Of a stretch of 64,000 nt of DNA, positions 38,061-48,037 are shown in pieces (the stretch's first letter is position 1; each line of letters opens with the position of its first letter). The notes under the pieces are model-generated. The model was not told the DNA's origin and did not search any database. It worked only from the letters and a program-made list of their open reading frames with translations. The position numbers and the translations under genes are program-made. Where the stretch lies: the NCBI GenBank assembly GCA_026989355.1, contig JALSJM010000010.1, positions 62,001 through 126,000 of the forward strand. The letters run 5' to 3'. Source of the DNA: Paracoccaceae bacterium (GTDB lineage: Bacteria; Pseudomonadota; Alphaproteobacteria; Rhodobacterales; Rhodobacteraceae).

Positions 38061-38279
38061 ATGACAACGCCGGAAAGGATGTCGCACGAAGATGTGCTGC
38101 GCGTGAAACTCGAGGTTCTGAAACGCGAGCACCGCGATCTCGATCAGGCGATTCACGCGCTGGAAGACACCCGACGCGGCGATCCCTTCACCATCAAGCG
38201 GCTGAAACGCCAGAAGCTGCTGCTGAAAGATCGCATTGTCGCGATCGAGAACGAACTGACACCGGATATCATTGCGTGA
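38061..38279 (+). CDS. YdcH/DUF465 family protein
   Basis: A 72-residue charged, entirely helical protein of the YdcH/DUF465 family. It shows LRVKLEVLKREHRDLDQAIHAL and the basic TIKRLKRQKLLLKDRIVAIENEL block. Such proteins are abundant and small, and their role is unknown; the helical hairpin suggests a self-associating coiled coil. Starts at 38061 and 38079 are both possible; 38061 has GGAAAGG at a normal distance. It is directly upstream of purE, whose promoter overlaps its last codons. Confidence 0.85.
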   Translation: MTTPERMSHEDVLRVKLEVLKREHRDLDQAIHALEDTRRGDPFTIKRLKRQKLLLKDRIVAIENELTPDIIA

Positions 38280-38303
38280 GACGGCGCAATCGCTATATTG
38301 CGC
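38272..38303 (+). promoter_or_regulatory. purE promoter with overlapping palindrome
   Basis: TTGCGT (38272-38277) and TATATT (38294-38299) are 16 bp apart, a plausible sigma-70 promoter. A perfect inverted repeat GCGCAAT-N6-ATTGCGC (38284-38303) covers the -10 box, the layout expected of a repressor operator. The gene begins about 30 bp downstream. A purine-responsive repressor is a reasonable guess but is not shown. Confidence 0.5.
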
Positions 38304-38336
38304 GCTCCCGAGGCACAAGGGCACAAGGAAGGCAGC

Positions 38337-38840
38337 ATGACCCAGGCAGCGGCACAGACGAAGGTCGGCATCATCATGGGCAGCCAGTCCGACTGGCCGA
38401 CAATGCGCGAAGCGGCAGACATTCTTGATCAGCTGGGCGTTGCGCATGAAGTCAGGATCGTTTCCGCGCATCGCACCCCCGACCGTCTGTGGAACTATGG
38501 CCAGGACGCTGCCGGGCGCGGGCTTCGGGTGATCATCGCCGGCGCCGGCGGGGCCGCACATCTGCCCGGCATGATCGCCAGCAAGACATGCCTGCCGGTG
38601 ATCGGCGTACCTGTCGAGACCCGGGCCCTTGGCGGACTTGACAGCCTTTATTCCATCGTCCAGATGCCACGCGGCTTTCCCGTGGCCACCATGGCGATCG
38701 GTGCGGCGGGGGCGGCCAATGCCGGGCTGATGGCGGCCGGGATCCTGGCGCTTGGCGATCCGGCGCTGGCAAAACGCCTGGAAAACTGGCGAAAAAACCT
38801 TTGCGCATCCATCCCCGAGGCTCCCGAAGATGCCGGCTGA
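38337..38840 (+). CDS. purE: N5-carboxyaminoimidazole ribonucleotide mutase PurE
   Basis: Class I PurE (167 residues) moves the carboxylate of N5-CAIR to carbon 4 in purine synthesis. Motifs: [12 protein letters not shown] near the N-terminus, [10 protein letters not shown] and the [14 protein letters not shown] active-site loop, with [16 protein letters not shown] later. The ATG at 38337 follows AAGGAAGG. Its 3' end overlaps the purK start by 11 bp, so the pair is translationally coupled. Confidence 0.96.
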   Translation: MTQAAAQTKVGIIMGSQSDWPTMREAADILDQLGVAHEVRIVSAHRTPDRLWNYGQDAAGRGLRVIIAGAGGAAHLPGMIASKTCLPVIGVPVETRALGGLDSLYSIVQMPRGFPVATMAIGAAGAANAGLMAAGILALGDPALAKRLENWRKNLCASIPEAPEDAG

Positions 38841-39903
38841 TCCCCTTTCCCCCGGAGCCACGATCGGCATTCTCGGCGGCGGACAGCTGGGCCGCATGCT
38901 GGCGGTTGCCGCAGCACGGCTGGGTTTTCGCTGCCACATCTTCGAACCTTCCCCCGATTGCCCCGCAGCACAGGTGGCAGCGGCCTGCTTCACCGCAGCC
39001 TATGACGATCCGGGCGCGCTTGTGGAATTTGCAGAAAGCGTGGACGTGATCACCTATGAATTCGAAAACATCCCCACTGCGGCGCTTGACGAACTTGAAG
39101 CCATCCGTCCGATCCGCCCCGCCCGGCGCGCGCTGGCGGTCTCGCAGGACCGGCTTGAGGAAAAGGAATTCCTGCGCAGCATCGGCCTGACCACCGCACC
39201 CTTCGCAAGGGTGGACAACTCCGGCGATCTGGACGCCGCCCTTGCCGCCATCGGTGCCCCGGCAATCCTGAAAACCCGCCGCTTCGGCTATGATGGCAAG
39301 GGGCAGATGCGCATGGACACGCCCGACGCAGCCCCGGATGCGCTGGCCGCGCTCAAGGGAACGCCTGCAATCCTTGAAGGACTTGTCGATTTCTCTCTTG
39401 AAATCTCCGTGATCGCTGCACGCAGCCTTTCCGGAGCAGTGGCCTGTTACGATCCGGGCCACAATGTGCATCAGAACGGCATCCTGCGCACCACCACCGT
39501 GCCCGCACCGATCAGCCCCGCAATCCGCAGCGATGCAGTGCTGCTGGCCGGGCGGATACTGAATGCGCTTGATTACGTGGGGGTGATGGGGATCGAGCTT
39601 TTCGTCACCCGGAGCGGCCTGATCGTTAACGAGATCGCCCCCCGGGTACACAATTCCGGCCACTGGACCCAGCAGGGATGCGTGATCGACCAGTTCGAAC
39701 AGCACATGCGCGCCGTTGCCGGCTGGCCTCTTGGCGACGGTCGCCGCCATGCTGATGTTCAGATGGAAAATCTGATCGGCGATGATATCGCCCAGGTTCC
39801 CGAGATTGCCCGCGAACCGGGGGCGGCAATCCACCTCTATGGCAAGGCCCAGGCCCGTCCGGGCCGCAAGATGGGGCATGTGAACCGCATCATCGGCACC
39901 TGA
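38830..39903 (+). CDS. purK: N5-carboxyaminoimidazole ribonucleotide synthase PurK
   Basis: ATP-grasp enzyme (357 residues) that carboxylates AIR with bicarbonate, feeding PurE. It shows the N-terminal [13 protein letters not shown], the ATP-grasp loop [12 protein letters not shown] (about 152-163), the central [13 protein letters not shown] and the metal/phosphate site [13 protein letters not shown] near 265-280. The ATG at 38830 overlaps purE. The frame upstream of this Met belongs to purE in another phase. It converges with the lipase-like gene 36 bp downstream. Confidence 0.96.
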   Translation: MPADPLSPGATIGILGGGQLGRMLAVAAARLGFRCHIFEPSPDCPAAQVAAACFTAAYDDPGALVEFAESVDVITYEFENIPTAALDELEAIRPIRPARRALAVSQDRLEEKEFLRSIGLTTAPFARVDNSGDLDAALAAIGAPAILKTRRFGYDGKGQMRMDTPDAAPDALAALKGTPAILEGLVDFSLEISVIAARSLSGAVACYDPGHNVHQNGILRTTTVPAPISPAIRSDAVLLAGRILNALDYVGVMGIELFVTRSGLIVNEIAPRVHNSGHWTQQGCVIDQFEQHMRAVAGWPLGDGRRHADVQMENLIGDDIAQVPEIAREPGAAIHLYGKAQARPGRKMGHVNRIIGT

Positions 39904-39939
39904 CGCAGGCTGCGGCGGGCAGCTTCGCGAAGGCGCGGA

Positions 39940-40677
39940 TCATTCCAGACCAAGCTCTCGCCCGATGGCCTGACCATAGCCCAGGTTCTGCTCGAAACGG
40001 CCGGTTTTCAGAAAATGCTTGACCTGCTCGATCACCATCGGGTTGTTCATCATGAAGGTATGACTGACCGGCAGCACCACATGATCGCGCGCACCCTCGA
40101 GCCGAGTCGAAGCAACCGAAACCTTGCCATCATCGGGCCCCGGAATGATGAGTGAATAGAACGGATTCACCGAACGATTGCCGGCGATGATTCCCGTTTC
40201 CAGATCGGGCGGCGGCAGGCGGTGCGGCAGGCTGTCGGGGCCGGTGCCAAGCTGCATGCCGGCCGGGCCATTGATCAGACGGAACAGGGCGATATGGCCC
40301 AGCCTGTCCACCAGTTCCGAGCCGTGATTGGGCGGTGCCAGCATCACGACGCGGCCCAGATTTTCAGGGTGGGGACGGGCCAGATACCGGCGCACCAGAA
40401 TCCCGCCCATGGAATGGGTAACGAAATGAATACGCCCGGTCCCCGCGCATTGCGTCACGGCCCGGGGCAAGATCTTGCGTTCCAGTTCTCCGACTGGCGC
40501 GCGGGTTGAGGGGTAGGAAAGGTTGACCACCCTGTATCCCTCTGCCTCAAGGGCATATGCCATCACCGCCAGAGAATGGCTGCTGCGGGCCAGCCCGTGT
40601 ACAAGCACCACGCAGTCGGCCCGTGCAGGAACGGGTGCAAGAACCGGAAACAGCAGTATGAACCAGATCCATCGCAT
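39940..40677 (-). CDS. Exported alpha/beta-hydrolase, lipase/acetyltransferase-like
   Basis: A 245-residue secreted or periplasmic hydrolase. It has a clear signal peptide ([19 protein letters not shown], cleavage near ADC), then [15 protein letters not shown] (oxyanion region), the nucleophile motif [13 protein letters not shown] (Ser about 109) and [15 protein letters not shown], typical of lipase class 2/PGAP1-like serine hydrolases. A late His occurs in PVSHTFMM. The substrate is unknown. It is alone, convergent with purK and divergent-facing the groESL terminator region. Confidence 0.85.
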   Translation of the reverse strand: MRWIWFILLFPVLAPVPARADCVVLVHGLARSSHSLAVMAYALEAEGYRVVNLSYPSTRAPVGELERKILPRAVTQCAGTGRIHFVTHSMGGILVRRYLARPHPENLGRVVMLAPPNHGSELVDRLGHIALFRLINGPAGMQLGTGPDSLPHRLPPPDLETGIIAGNRSVNPFYSLIIPGPDDGKVSVASTRLEGARDHVVLPVSHTFMMNNPMVIEQVKHFLKTGRFEQNLGYGQAIGRELGLE

Positions 40678-40803
40678 GGCATACAGGATAGGTGCAAATC
40701 AGCGCAGTTGCGAGTCTGAAAGCTACCAGCCACCCCGTTCAGGCCTGTCCGGACGGGCAGAGAAAACGGAAACAGCTTGCCTGCCGTCTGGCACCCCCAC
40801 GAA

Positions 40804-40830
40804 AAAGGGGCCGCATCGCGCGGCCCCTTT
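40804..40830 (-). terminator. Rho-independent terminator of groESL
   Basis: A perfect 11-bp stem with a 5-nt loop; on the minus strand it ends in CCCCTTTTTC, giving a T-run. It lies about 25 bp after the groEL stop codon. Because the plus strand also ends CCCCTTTC, it could work weakly in both directions. Confidence 0.85.
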
Positions 40831-40854
40831 CGTGATATTCGCGTTGCCAGAAGC

Positions 40855-42522
<1,668 letters not shown>

Positions 42523-42554
42523 TCATTTGTCTGCGGTTTCGGGATTCAGACCCG

Positions 42555-42842
42555 TCAGCCGATGATCCCGAGAATGTCGCTTTCCTTCATGATCAGCAGT
42601 TCTTCGCCATCAAGGATGACTTCCGTGCCGGACCACTTGCCGAACAGGATCTTGTCACCTTCCTTGACGGCCATGGGAATGAGCTCGCCCGAATCCTTGC
42701 GGGCCCCTTCGCCAACGGCAACGACGATGCCTTCGGCAGGTTTTTCCTTGGCGGTATCGGGGATGATCAGCCCGCCTGCGGTTTTCTCTTCGCTCTCCAC
42801 GCGCCGAACAAGCACGCGGTCATGCAGCGGTTTGAATGCCAT
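42555..42842 (-). CDS. groES: Co-chaperonin GroES
   Basis: The 95-residue lid of the GroEL chamber. It has [27 protein letters not shown] with the mobile-loop hydrophobic IIPD tripeptide, and [26 protein letters not shown] at the end. The ATG at 42842 follows CAAGGAG. The open frame continues 18 codons upstream but would overlap the CIRCE element. Regulated by the promoter and CIRCE sites upstream. Confidence 0.98.
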   Translation of the reverse strand: MAFKPLHDRVLVRRVESEEKTAGGLIIPDTAKEKPAEGIVVAVGEGARKDSGELIPMAVKEGDKILFGKWSGTEVILDGEELLIMKESDILGIIG

Positions 42843-42889
42843 CTTCGAAGCTCCTTGGCTCAAAGTTCCGTTTCTGTCGTTCCATGTTG

Positions 42890-42916
42890 CTAGCACTCTT
42901 CATGTCCGAGTGCCAG
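42890..42916. promoter_or_regulatory. CIRCE operator (HrcA binding site)
   Basis: CTAGCACTC-N9-GAGTGCCAG differs from the TTAGCACTC-N9-GAGTGCTAA consensus only at the outer bases. It sits at the expected transcription start of groESL, so HrcA repressor bound here would block initiation. HrcA itself is not encoded in the window. Confidence 0.93.
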
Positions 42917-42923
42917 CAGCACG

Positions 42924-42952
42924 GAAATAGGGAGCCCCTTCAGCACTGTCAA
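42924..42952 (-). promoter_or_regulatory. Sigma-70 promoter of groESL
   Basis: On the minus strand, TTGACA (42952-42947) is separated from TATTTC (42929-42924) by 17 bp, just before the CIRCE element. A perfect -35 and ideal spacing make this the strongest promoter in the window. An overlapping heat-shock-sigma promoter is not obvious. Confidence 0.75.
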
Positions 42953-43064
42953 GAAGCCATGCAGCGAAAATTGTTCTTTCCCGGGTCCCGGATTTCCTGC
43001 ATGCTGCGGACGCGCGCCTCCTGCTGTTCCGATCGCGGCATCATCCAGTAACATCGAGGGTCAC

Positions 43065-44105
43065 ATGTTTCGCATCCTCCGTATCATCCCGCTTCTGCTT
43101 TGCCTGCCGGTTCTGCTGTTTCCCGACCGGCTGGAAGCGAAAACCCCGGCACCAACCGGCAACACATGCACCGGCCGGAACCTGCTGCCCGAGCTCACCG
43201 CCGAGGAGCGCGCCAGGCTCGAAACCGCCGCCGCCCGCCACCCCTATCACGAAGGCAACTACTGGCGTGCGGAAAAGAACGGCAACGTGATCCATGTGAT
43301 CGGCACCATTCACCTGCCCGATCCGCGCCTTGAAGAGCGGGTGGACCGGCTCTGGCCCCTGGTCTCCGGGGTTGACGAAATCCTGCTGGAGGCCACGCCC
43401 GATACCATCCGCAGGCTGAAGGAAGCCATGGCGCGCGATCCCGGATTCCTGTTCATCCAGCAGGGCCCCACCCTGCTGGAACAGATGGAAGAGAACGAAT
43501 GGCAAGCCCTTTCCCGGGCACTGGCGGCGCGGGGCATTCCCCCGATCATGGCGGCCAAGCTGCAGCCGTGGTTCGCAATGACACTGCTTTCGATTCCGCC
43601 CTGCATGCAAACCCCGGGCGGAATGCCGCCGGAAGGTGTCGATGCTCTGATCATGCAGCGGGCCGAGGCGGAAGGCCTTGCCATGCGCGAGCTCGAGCCC
43701 TTCGACACGCTGTTCCGGCTGATGAACAAGGGTACACCCGAAGAAAACCTGAAACAGTTGCGCCTTGCCCTGGTCACGATGGGCAATCCCCGGAAAAGCG
43801 AAGACGCACTGGCCACGATGATGGCACTTTATCTGGCGGGCCGGCATCGCATGATCATTGAAATCTCGTATCACATGGCGCTTGCGGAAGGGATCGCCCC
43901 CGAAGATCTGAACGCCATGAAGGAAAGCATGGAGGTCGATCTGCTTGCCGGGCGCAATCTGAACTGGATGGATGTGATCCTGCCCGCTGCCGAGGAGCGC
44001 GAGATTGCCGTAGTGGTGGGCGCGGGGCACCTTTCGGGCGACACGGGCATTCTGCGGCTGCTTGAAAATGCCGGCTACGAGCTTGTCCGTCAGCCTCGGT
44101 TCTGA
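43065..44105 (+). CDS. TraB/GumN-family exported protein
   Basis: A 346-residue protein of the TraB/GumN (PrgY, Tiki-like) family, putative metalloproteases. An N-terminal signal peptide (RILRIIPLLLCLPVLLFPDRLEA) indicates export to the periplasm. The family's GTIHLPD (about residue 80-86), a Glu-containing LLEATPD and the C-terminal VVVGAGHLSGDTGILRLLE with conserved His are present; these conserved Glu/His are the proposed metal ligands. A pair of Cys (PPCMQT and TCTGRN) may form a disulfide. The start at 43065 follows CGAGGG. The gene is transcribed away from groESL. Confidence 0.88.
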   Translation: MFRILRIIPLLLCLPVLLFPDRLEAKTPAPTGNTCTGRNLLPELTAEERARLETAAARHPYHEGNYWRAEKNGNVIHVIGTIHLPDPRLEERVDRLWPLVSGVDEILLEATPDTIRRLKEAMARDPGFLFIQQGPTLLEQMEENEWQALSRALAARGIPPIMAAKLQPWFAMTLLSIPPCMQTPGGMPPEGVDALIMQRAEAEGLAMRELEPFDTLFRLMNKGTPEENLKQLRLALVTMGNPRKSEDALATMMALYLAGRHRMIIEISYHMALAEGIAPEDLNAMKESMEVDLLAGRNLNWMDVILPAAEEREIAVVVGAGHLSGDTGILRLLENAGYELVRQPRF

Positions 44106-44200
44106 GCATGCCGCCCCGCGGCAGCGATCAGGGCTGACAAGCTTCGCATGCCCTCCTATAAGGGCGCGGAACATTCACCGATTCAAGCCACGGGAACCCC

Positions 44201-45124
44201 ATGACAATCATCGTTTTCGGCCACAAGTCACCCGATACCGATTCCACCGGCTCACCTCTGGTATGGGCCTGGTATCTGAACCAGATCAGGAACACCGCAG
44301 CCGAGGCCAGGCTTCTGGGCGAACCCAACACCGAGGCGAAATTCGTGCTCGAACGCTGGGGGTTTGCACAACCCGAAATTCTTGATGACGTGACCACAGG
44401 CGACAGATGCGTTGTGGTCGATACCAACAACCCTGCCGAACTGCCTCCCTCGATCAACGAGGCCGAAGTGATCGAGATCATCGATCACCATCTGCTGGCA
44501 GGGGGGCTGTGCACGAAGGGGCCGATCAATGTCACCATCCGCCCGCTGGCCTGCACCGCCACGGTGATGCACGATCTGATGGGCGCCGAGGCGCTGGCCC
44601 GGATGCCCGAAGGGGTGAAGGGGCTGATGCTGTCCTGCATCCTGTCCGACACGCTGGAATTCCGTTCGCCCACCACAACCGATCATGACCGTGCCGTGGC
44701 CAACGCCCTGGCCGCCGATCTGGGCATCTCGATCCCGGAATACGCGGCCGAGATGTTTGCCGCGAAATCCGATGTCTCGGCCTTTTCCGATGCCGAACTG
44801 CTGCGCATGGACAGCAAGGCATACGAACTGGACGGCAGGAAGTTCCGCGTCTCGGTGCTGGAAACCACCGCGCCCGAAGTGGTGCTGGCGCGCAAGGCGG
44901 GGCTGCTCGCCGCCATGGAGACGGTGGCATCCGAGGATGGCGTGGACCAGGTGCTGCTGTTCATCGTCGATATCCTCAACGAGCGCTCCACCCTGCTGGT
45001 GCCCAACGATCTGGTGCGCAAGCTGGCCGAAAACAGCTTTGGCGCAACCCCCGAAGGCGATACCGTGGTGCTGCCCGGCGTGGTCAGCCGCAAGAAGCAG
45101 ATCATTCCCAACCTGAAGATCTGA
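44201..45124 (+). CDS. ppaC: Manganese-dependent inorganic pyrophosphatase (family II)
   Basis: A 307-residue family II pyrophosphatase of the DHH phosphoesterase superfamily. It hydrolyses pyrophosphate to phosphate with Mn ions. N-terminal GHKSPDTDS supplies His8, Asp12 and Asp14; VVVDTNNP gives another Asp (about 74) and IIDHHL the DHH motif (about 95-97). The C-terminal substrate-binding domain has SRKKQIIP with basic residues. It should pull biosynthetic reactions forward. Its Mn requirement is interesting beside the regulated mntH, though they are 40 kb apart. Confidence 0.95.
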   Translation: MTIIVFGHKSPDTDSTGSPLVWAWYLNQIRNTAAEARLLGEPNTEAKFVLERWGFAQPEILDDVTTGDRCVVVDTNNPAELPPSINEAEVIEIIDHHLLAGGLCTKGPINVTIRPLACTATVMHDLMGAEALARMPEGVKGLMLSCILSDTLEFRSPTTTDHDRAVANALAADLGISIPEYAAEMFAAKSDVSAFSDAELLRMDSKAYELDGRKFRVSVLETTAPEVVLARKAGLLAAMETVASEDGVDQVLLFIVDILNERSTLLVPNDLVRKLAENSFGATPEGDTVVLPGVVSRKKQIIPNLKI

Positions 45125-45152
45125 AAGCCGCGCCGCGCAGGAAAGGCCCCTC

Positions 45153-46037
45153 ATGCAGATTCTCACCCGCCTGTCCGAAATCCTGCCGCGCTATGATGCG
45201 CTGTTCTGTGATCTCTGGGGGTGCCTGCACAACGGCGTTGCCGCCTATCCGGCAGCGGTGGCGGCGCTTCGGGCATTCCGCGGGAAAGGCGGTGTGGTAA
45301 CCCTGCTGACAAATGCGCCCCGTCCGAAGGCAGATGTCGAGGCCCAGCTGGCCCGCCTCGGAGTGCCCGCCGACACCTGGGACGATATCTCCACCTCGGG
45401 CGATGCTACCCGTATTGCGCTTTATCGCGGCATGATCGGCGAAAAGGTGCATCACATCGGCCCCGACAAGGATCTGGGCCTGTTCACCCCGCCGCCCGAG
45501 GTGGAGAAACCCGCCGTCATTCGCCGTGTGTCGCTGGACAAGGCCGAGGGCATCATCTGCACCGGCCTGGTGGACGACCTGAACGAAACCCCCGAGGATT
45601 ACCGCCCCACCCTTCTGATGGCCAGACAACTGGGGCTGAAGATGCTCTGCGCCAATCCCGATATCGTGGTGCATTACGGCAACCGGGAACTGTGGTGCGC
45701 CGGAGCACTGGCCCGGGTTTACCGGGAAATGGGCGGCGAGGTGCTCTATTTCGGAAAGCCCTATCCCCCGGTTTACCAACTGGCCCTGAACAGGCTGGAT
45801 GCCCTCGGACACAACATCCCCGAGGCCGGCATTCTGGCCATCGGCGACGGGCTTGATACCGATATCCGCGGCGGCATGGGCGAAGGCTATGACACGCTGT
45901 TCATCACCGGCGGCCTTGAAGCCGAAGGCACGGCCACGCCTCCGCCACCCGATGGCAACCCAGATCCCGAACGGCTGACCGCGCTGCTGCAAGCGGCAAA
46001 CCTGTCTCCGACCTTCGCCATGGGCTATTTGCGCTAG
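45153..46037 (+). CDS. HAD-superfamily hydrolase, subfamily IIA (TIGR01459-like)
   Basis: A 294-residue HAD phosphatase-like protein with a C2 cap. The first motif is CDLWGCLHNG (Asp20), motif II TLLTNAPRPK and motif IV GDGLDTDIRGGMGEG (about 230-242), with Lys in YFGKPYPPVYQ. The second Asp of the canonical DxD motif is Trp here; this W is usual for the TIGR01459 subfamily, so catalysis may differ. The physiological substrate is unknown. Spaced 28 bp from ppaC, on the same strand. Confidence 0.85.
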   Translation: MQILTRLSEILPRYDALFCDLWGCLHNGVAAYPAAVAALRAFRGKGGVVTLLTNAPRPKADVEAQLARLGVPADTWDDISTSGDATRIALYRGMIGEKVHHIGPDKDLGLFTPPPEVEKPAVIRRVSLDKAEGIICTGLVDDLNETPEDYRPTLLMARQLGLKMLCANPDIVVHYGNRELWCAGALARVYREMGGEVLYFGKPYPPVYQLALNRLDALGHNIPEAGILAIGDGLDTDIRGGMGEGYDTLFITGGLEAEGTATPPPPDGNPDPERLTALLQAANLSPTFAMGYLR

Positions 46038-46152
46038 CGCGACAACCACGGATGTGACAACCACGGCACTGCCGCACCCGCAAAGGACACCTCTTGTCTT
46101 TCTGCGGCCGCAAAGCAATAATCTTGCAAGAGGCCACCACGGAAAGCATGAA

Positions 46153-46587
46153 ATGAATTCCCCCGAAATCGGCACCGTCTATCTGGAAGACATGAAGCCC
46201 GGCATGTCGCGCTCGCTCTCGAAAACCATCAGCGAACGCGAGATCAGGCTTTTCGCCGAGCTCAGCGAAGACCGTAATCCCCTCCACCTGTGCGAAGAAA
46301 CGGGAAGCCGCTCCGTATTCGGCACGCGGATTGCGCATGGCATGCTCTCGGCCAGCCTGTTTTCCGCACTGATCGGCGAACGCCTGCCGGGGCACGGCAG
46401 CATCTATCTTGGTCAGAACCTGCGCTTTACCGCGCCAGTGAGGATCGGCGATCGCGTTGTTGCCACCGTCACCGTCGAGCGGATCATCCCCGAAAAACGC
46501 CGCGTCGTCCTGCACTGCGAAGCCCGCGTCGGCGAAACCGTGGTGATCACCGGCGAAGCGACAGTGCTTGCACCAAGCCGCGCCTGA
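46153..46587 (+). CDS. MaoC-like (R)-specific enoyl-CoA hydratase/dehydratase
   Basis: A 144-residue hot-dog-fold protein of the MaoC family. The catalytic Asp/His pair is in LSEDRNPLHLCEE (about 39-52) and is followed by FGTRIAHGMLSASLFSALIGERLPG, the family signature; (R)-specific enoyl-CoA hydration (PhaJ-type) is the likely reaction. The start at 46153 follows GGAAAG; an upstream ATG at 46148 is in another frame. It lies between the HAD gene and ribF with no clear metabolic link to either. Confidence 0.85.
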   Translation: MNSPEIGTVYLEDMKPGMSRSLSKTISEREIRLFAELSEDRNPLHLCEETGSRSVFGTRIAHGMLSASLFSALIGERLPGHGSIYLGQNLRFTAPVRIGDRVVATVTVERIIPEKRRVVLHCEARVGETVVITGEATVLAPSRA

Positions 46588-46602
46588 CGATAGAGGGCGA
46601 TC

Positions 46603-47544
46603 ATGCAGATCGTCCGCGATTACCAGTTTGTTCCCGAAAGCGCGAAAGGCGCCAGCGCCGCCATCGGAAATTTCGACGGTGTGCATCTGGGCCATCAGGC
46701 AGTGCTCGACATCGCCCGCCGGAAAGCCGGTGAAAGCGGCGCACCGCTTGGCGTTATCACCTTCGAGCCACACCCGCGCGAATATTTCGCACCCGATGCC
46801 CCCCCCTTTCGCCTGATGAACGCGCGTGCCCGCGCCCACCGGCTTGAAACGCTGGGCGTTGAAATCCTGCACGAACTCAATTTCAACGCCGCCCTTTCCG
46901 CGCTCTGCCCGCGCGAATTTGCACAAGATGTGCTGAAACGGGGCCTTGGCCTTTCCCATGCCGTGGTGGGAGCCGATTTCCGCTTTGGCCGGGGGCGAAC
47001 CGGGAGCGCCGAAGATCTGGCCGCTTTCGGGCGCGAAATGGGTTTTGGCGTTACCATCACCGATCTGGTGGAAATCCCCGGCATCGGTGAGGTTTCCTCC
47101 ACCGCCATCCGCGCGGCCCTTTCCGAAGGGCGCCCGCGCGATGCGGCCCGCATGCTTGGCCACTGGCACCGCATCGAGGGGCGGGTGATCGGCGGCGATC
47201 AGCGCGGTCGCCAGCTGGGCTTTCCCACCGCGAACATGTCGATCGATGGCCTCCACCCGCCGCGTTTCGGCATCTATGCCGTGAAGGTCGCCGTGCTGGA
47301 AGGCCCCCACAGGGGCGAATATGGCGGCGCCGCCTCGATCGGTATCCGCCCGATGTTCGAAGACGATCATCCGAACCTTGAAAGCCACCTGTTCGATTTC
47401 AGCGGCGATCTTTACGGCACGCCGCTTTCGGTTGCGCTGATCGAATATCTGCGCCCCGAGGCGAAATTCGAAAGCCTCGACGCACTGAGCCGGCAGATCG
47501 AAGCCGACTGCCGTCAGGCCCGCGAGATCCTGAGCGATGTCTGA
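46603..47544 (+). CDS. ribF: Bifunctional riboflavin kinase/FAD synthetase RibF
   Basis: A 313-residue enzyme making FMN and then FAD. The N-terminal nucleotidyl-transferase domain shows AIGNFDGVHLGHQ (about 20-32), the ISSTAIR-like EVSSTAIRAAL (about 165-175), and the C-terminal kinase domain GRVIGGDQRGRQLGFPTANMSI. The other riboflavin gene, ribD, is 43 kb away. The last 8 bp overlap the ycgN-like gene, indicating translational coupling with it. Confidence 0.96.
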   Translation: MQIVRDYQFVPESAKGASAAIGNFDGVHLGHQAVLDIARRKAGESGAPLGVITFEPHPREYFAPDAPPFRLMNARARAHRLETLGVEILHELNFNAALSALCPREFAQDVLKRGLGLSHAVVGADFRFGRGRTGSAEDLAAFGREMGFGVTITDLVEIPGIGEVSSTAIRAALSEGRPRDAARMLGHWHRIEGRVIGGDQRGRQLGFPTANMSIDGLHPPRFGIYAVKVAVLEGPHRGEYGGAASIGIRPMFEDDHPNLESHLFDFSGDLYGTPLSVALIEYLRPEAKFESLDALSRQIEADCRQAREILSDV

Positions 47545-48037
47545 AAACGGACGCCGGAAGCCCCGGGCCCCGGGCGCCCCGCCACGCACCGCCCTGCGCC
47601 CGCGCTTCTGGGAACGCTTCCGCCTTGACGAACTTACCCCCGCCGAATGGGAAGCCCTGTGCGACGGCTGCGGAAAATGCTGTCTCAACAAGCTTGAAGA
47701 CGCCGAAACCGGTGAAATCGCCTTTACCCGCATCGCCTGCCGCCTGTTCGATGATGAAACCTGCCGCTGTACGCAATACCGCATCCGCAAGCAGATCGTG
47801 CCCGAATGCGTGGTGCTGACGCCCGAAAACATCGGCAAGACCGCCCACTGGATGCCGGCCAGCTGTGCCTACAAGCTGGTGTATCAGGGTCATCCCCTGC
47901 CCGACTGGCACCCGCTGCTCTCGGGGCAGGCCGACAGCACTCACCGGGGCGGACACTCGGTACGGGGCCGCACCCTGCCCGAATTCGAAGTGCCCGAAGA
48001 AGAATGGGAAAATCACATAATAGAGGAAGAAATCTGA
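47537..48037 (+). CDS. YcgN-family cysteine-cluster protein
   Basis: A 166-residue YcgN/UPF0260-type protein with nine cysteines: CDGCGKCC (Cys42, Cys45, Cys48, Cys49), a middle set (Cys68, Cys76, Cys78, Cys91) and SCAY (Cys110). The CxxCxxCC pattern suggests a zinc or iron-sulfur cluster. Function is unknown. The N-terminus is short, basic and disordered. It overlaps ribF by 8 bp, and its stop codon shares one base with the next start. Confidence 0.88.
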   Translation: MSENGRRKPRAPGAPPRTALRPRFWERFRLDELTPAEWEALCDGCGKCCLNKLEDAETGEIAFTRIACRLFDDETCRCTQYRIRKQIVPECVVLTPENIGKTAHWMPASCAYKLVYQGHPLPDWHPLLSGQADSTHRGGHSVRGRTLPEFEVPEEEWENHIIEEEI

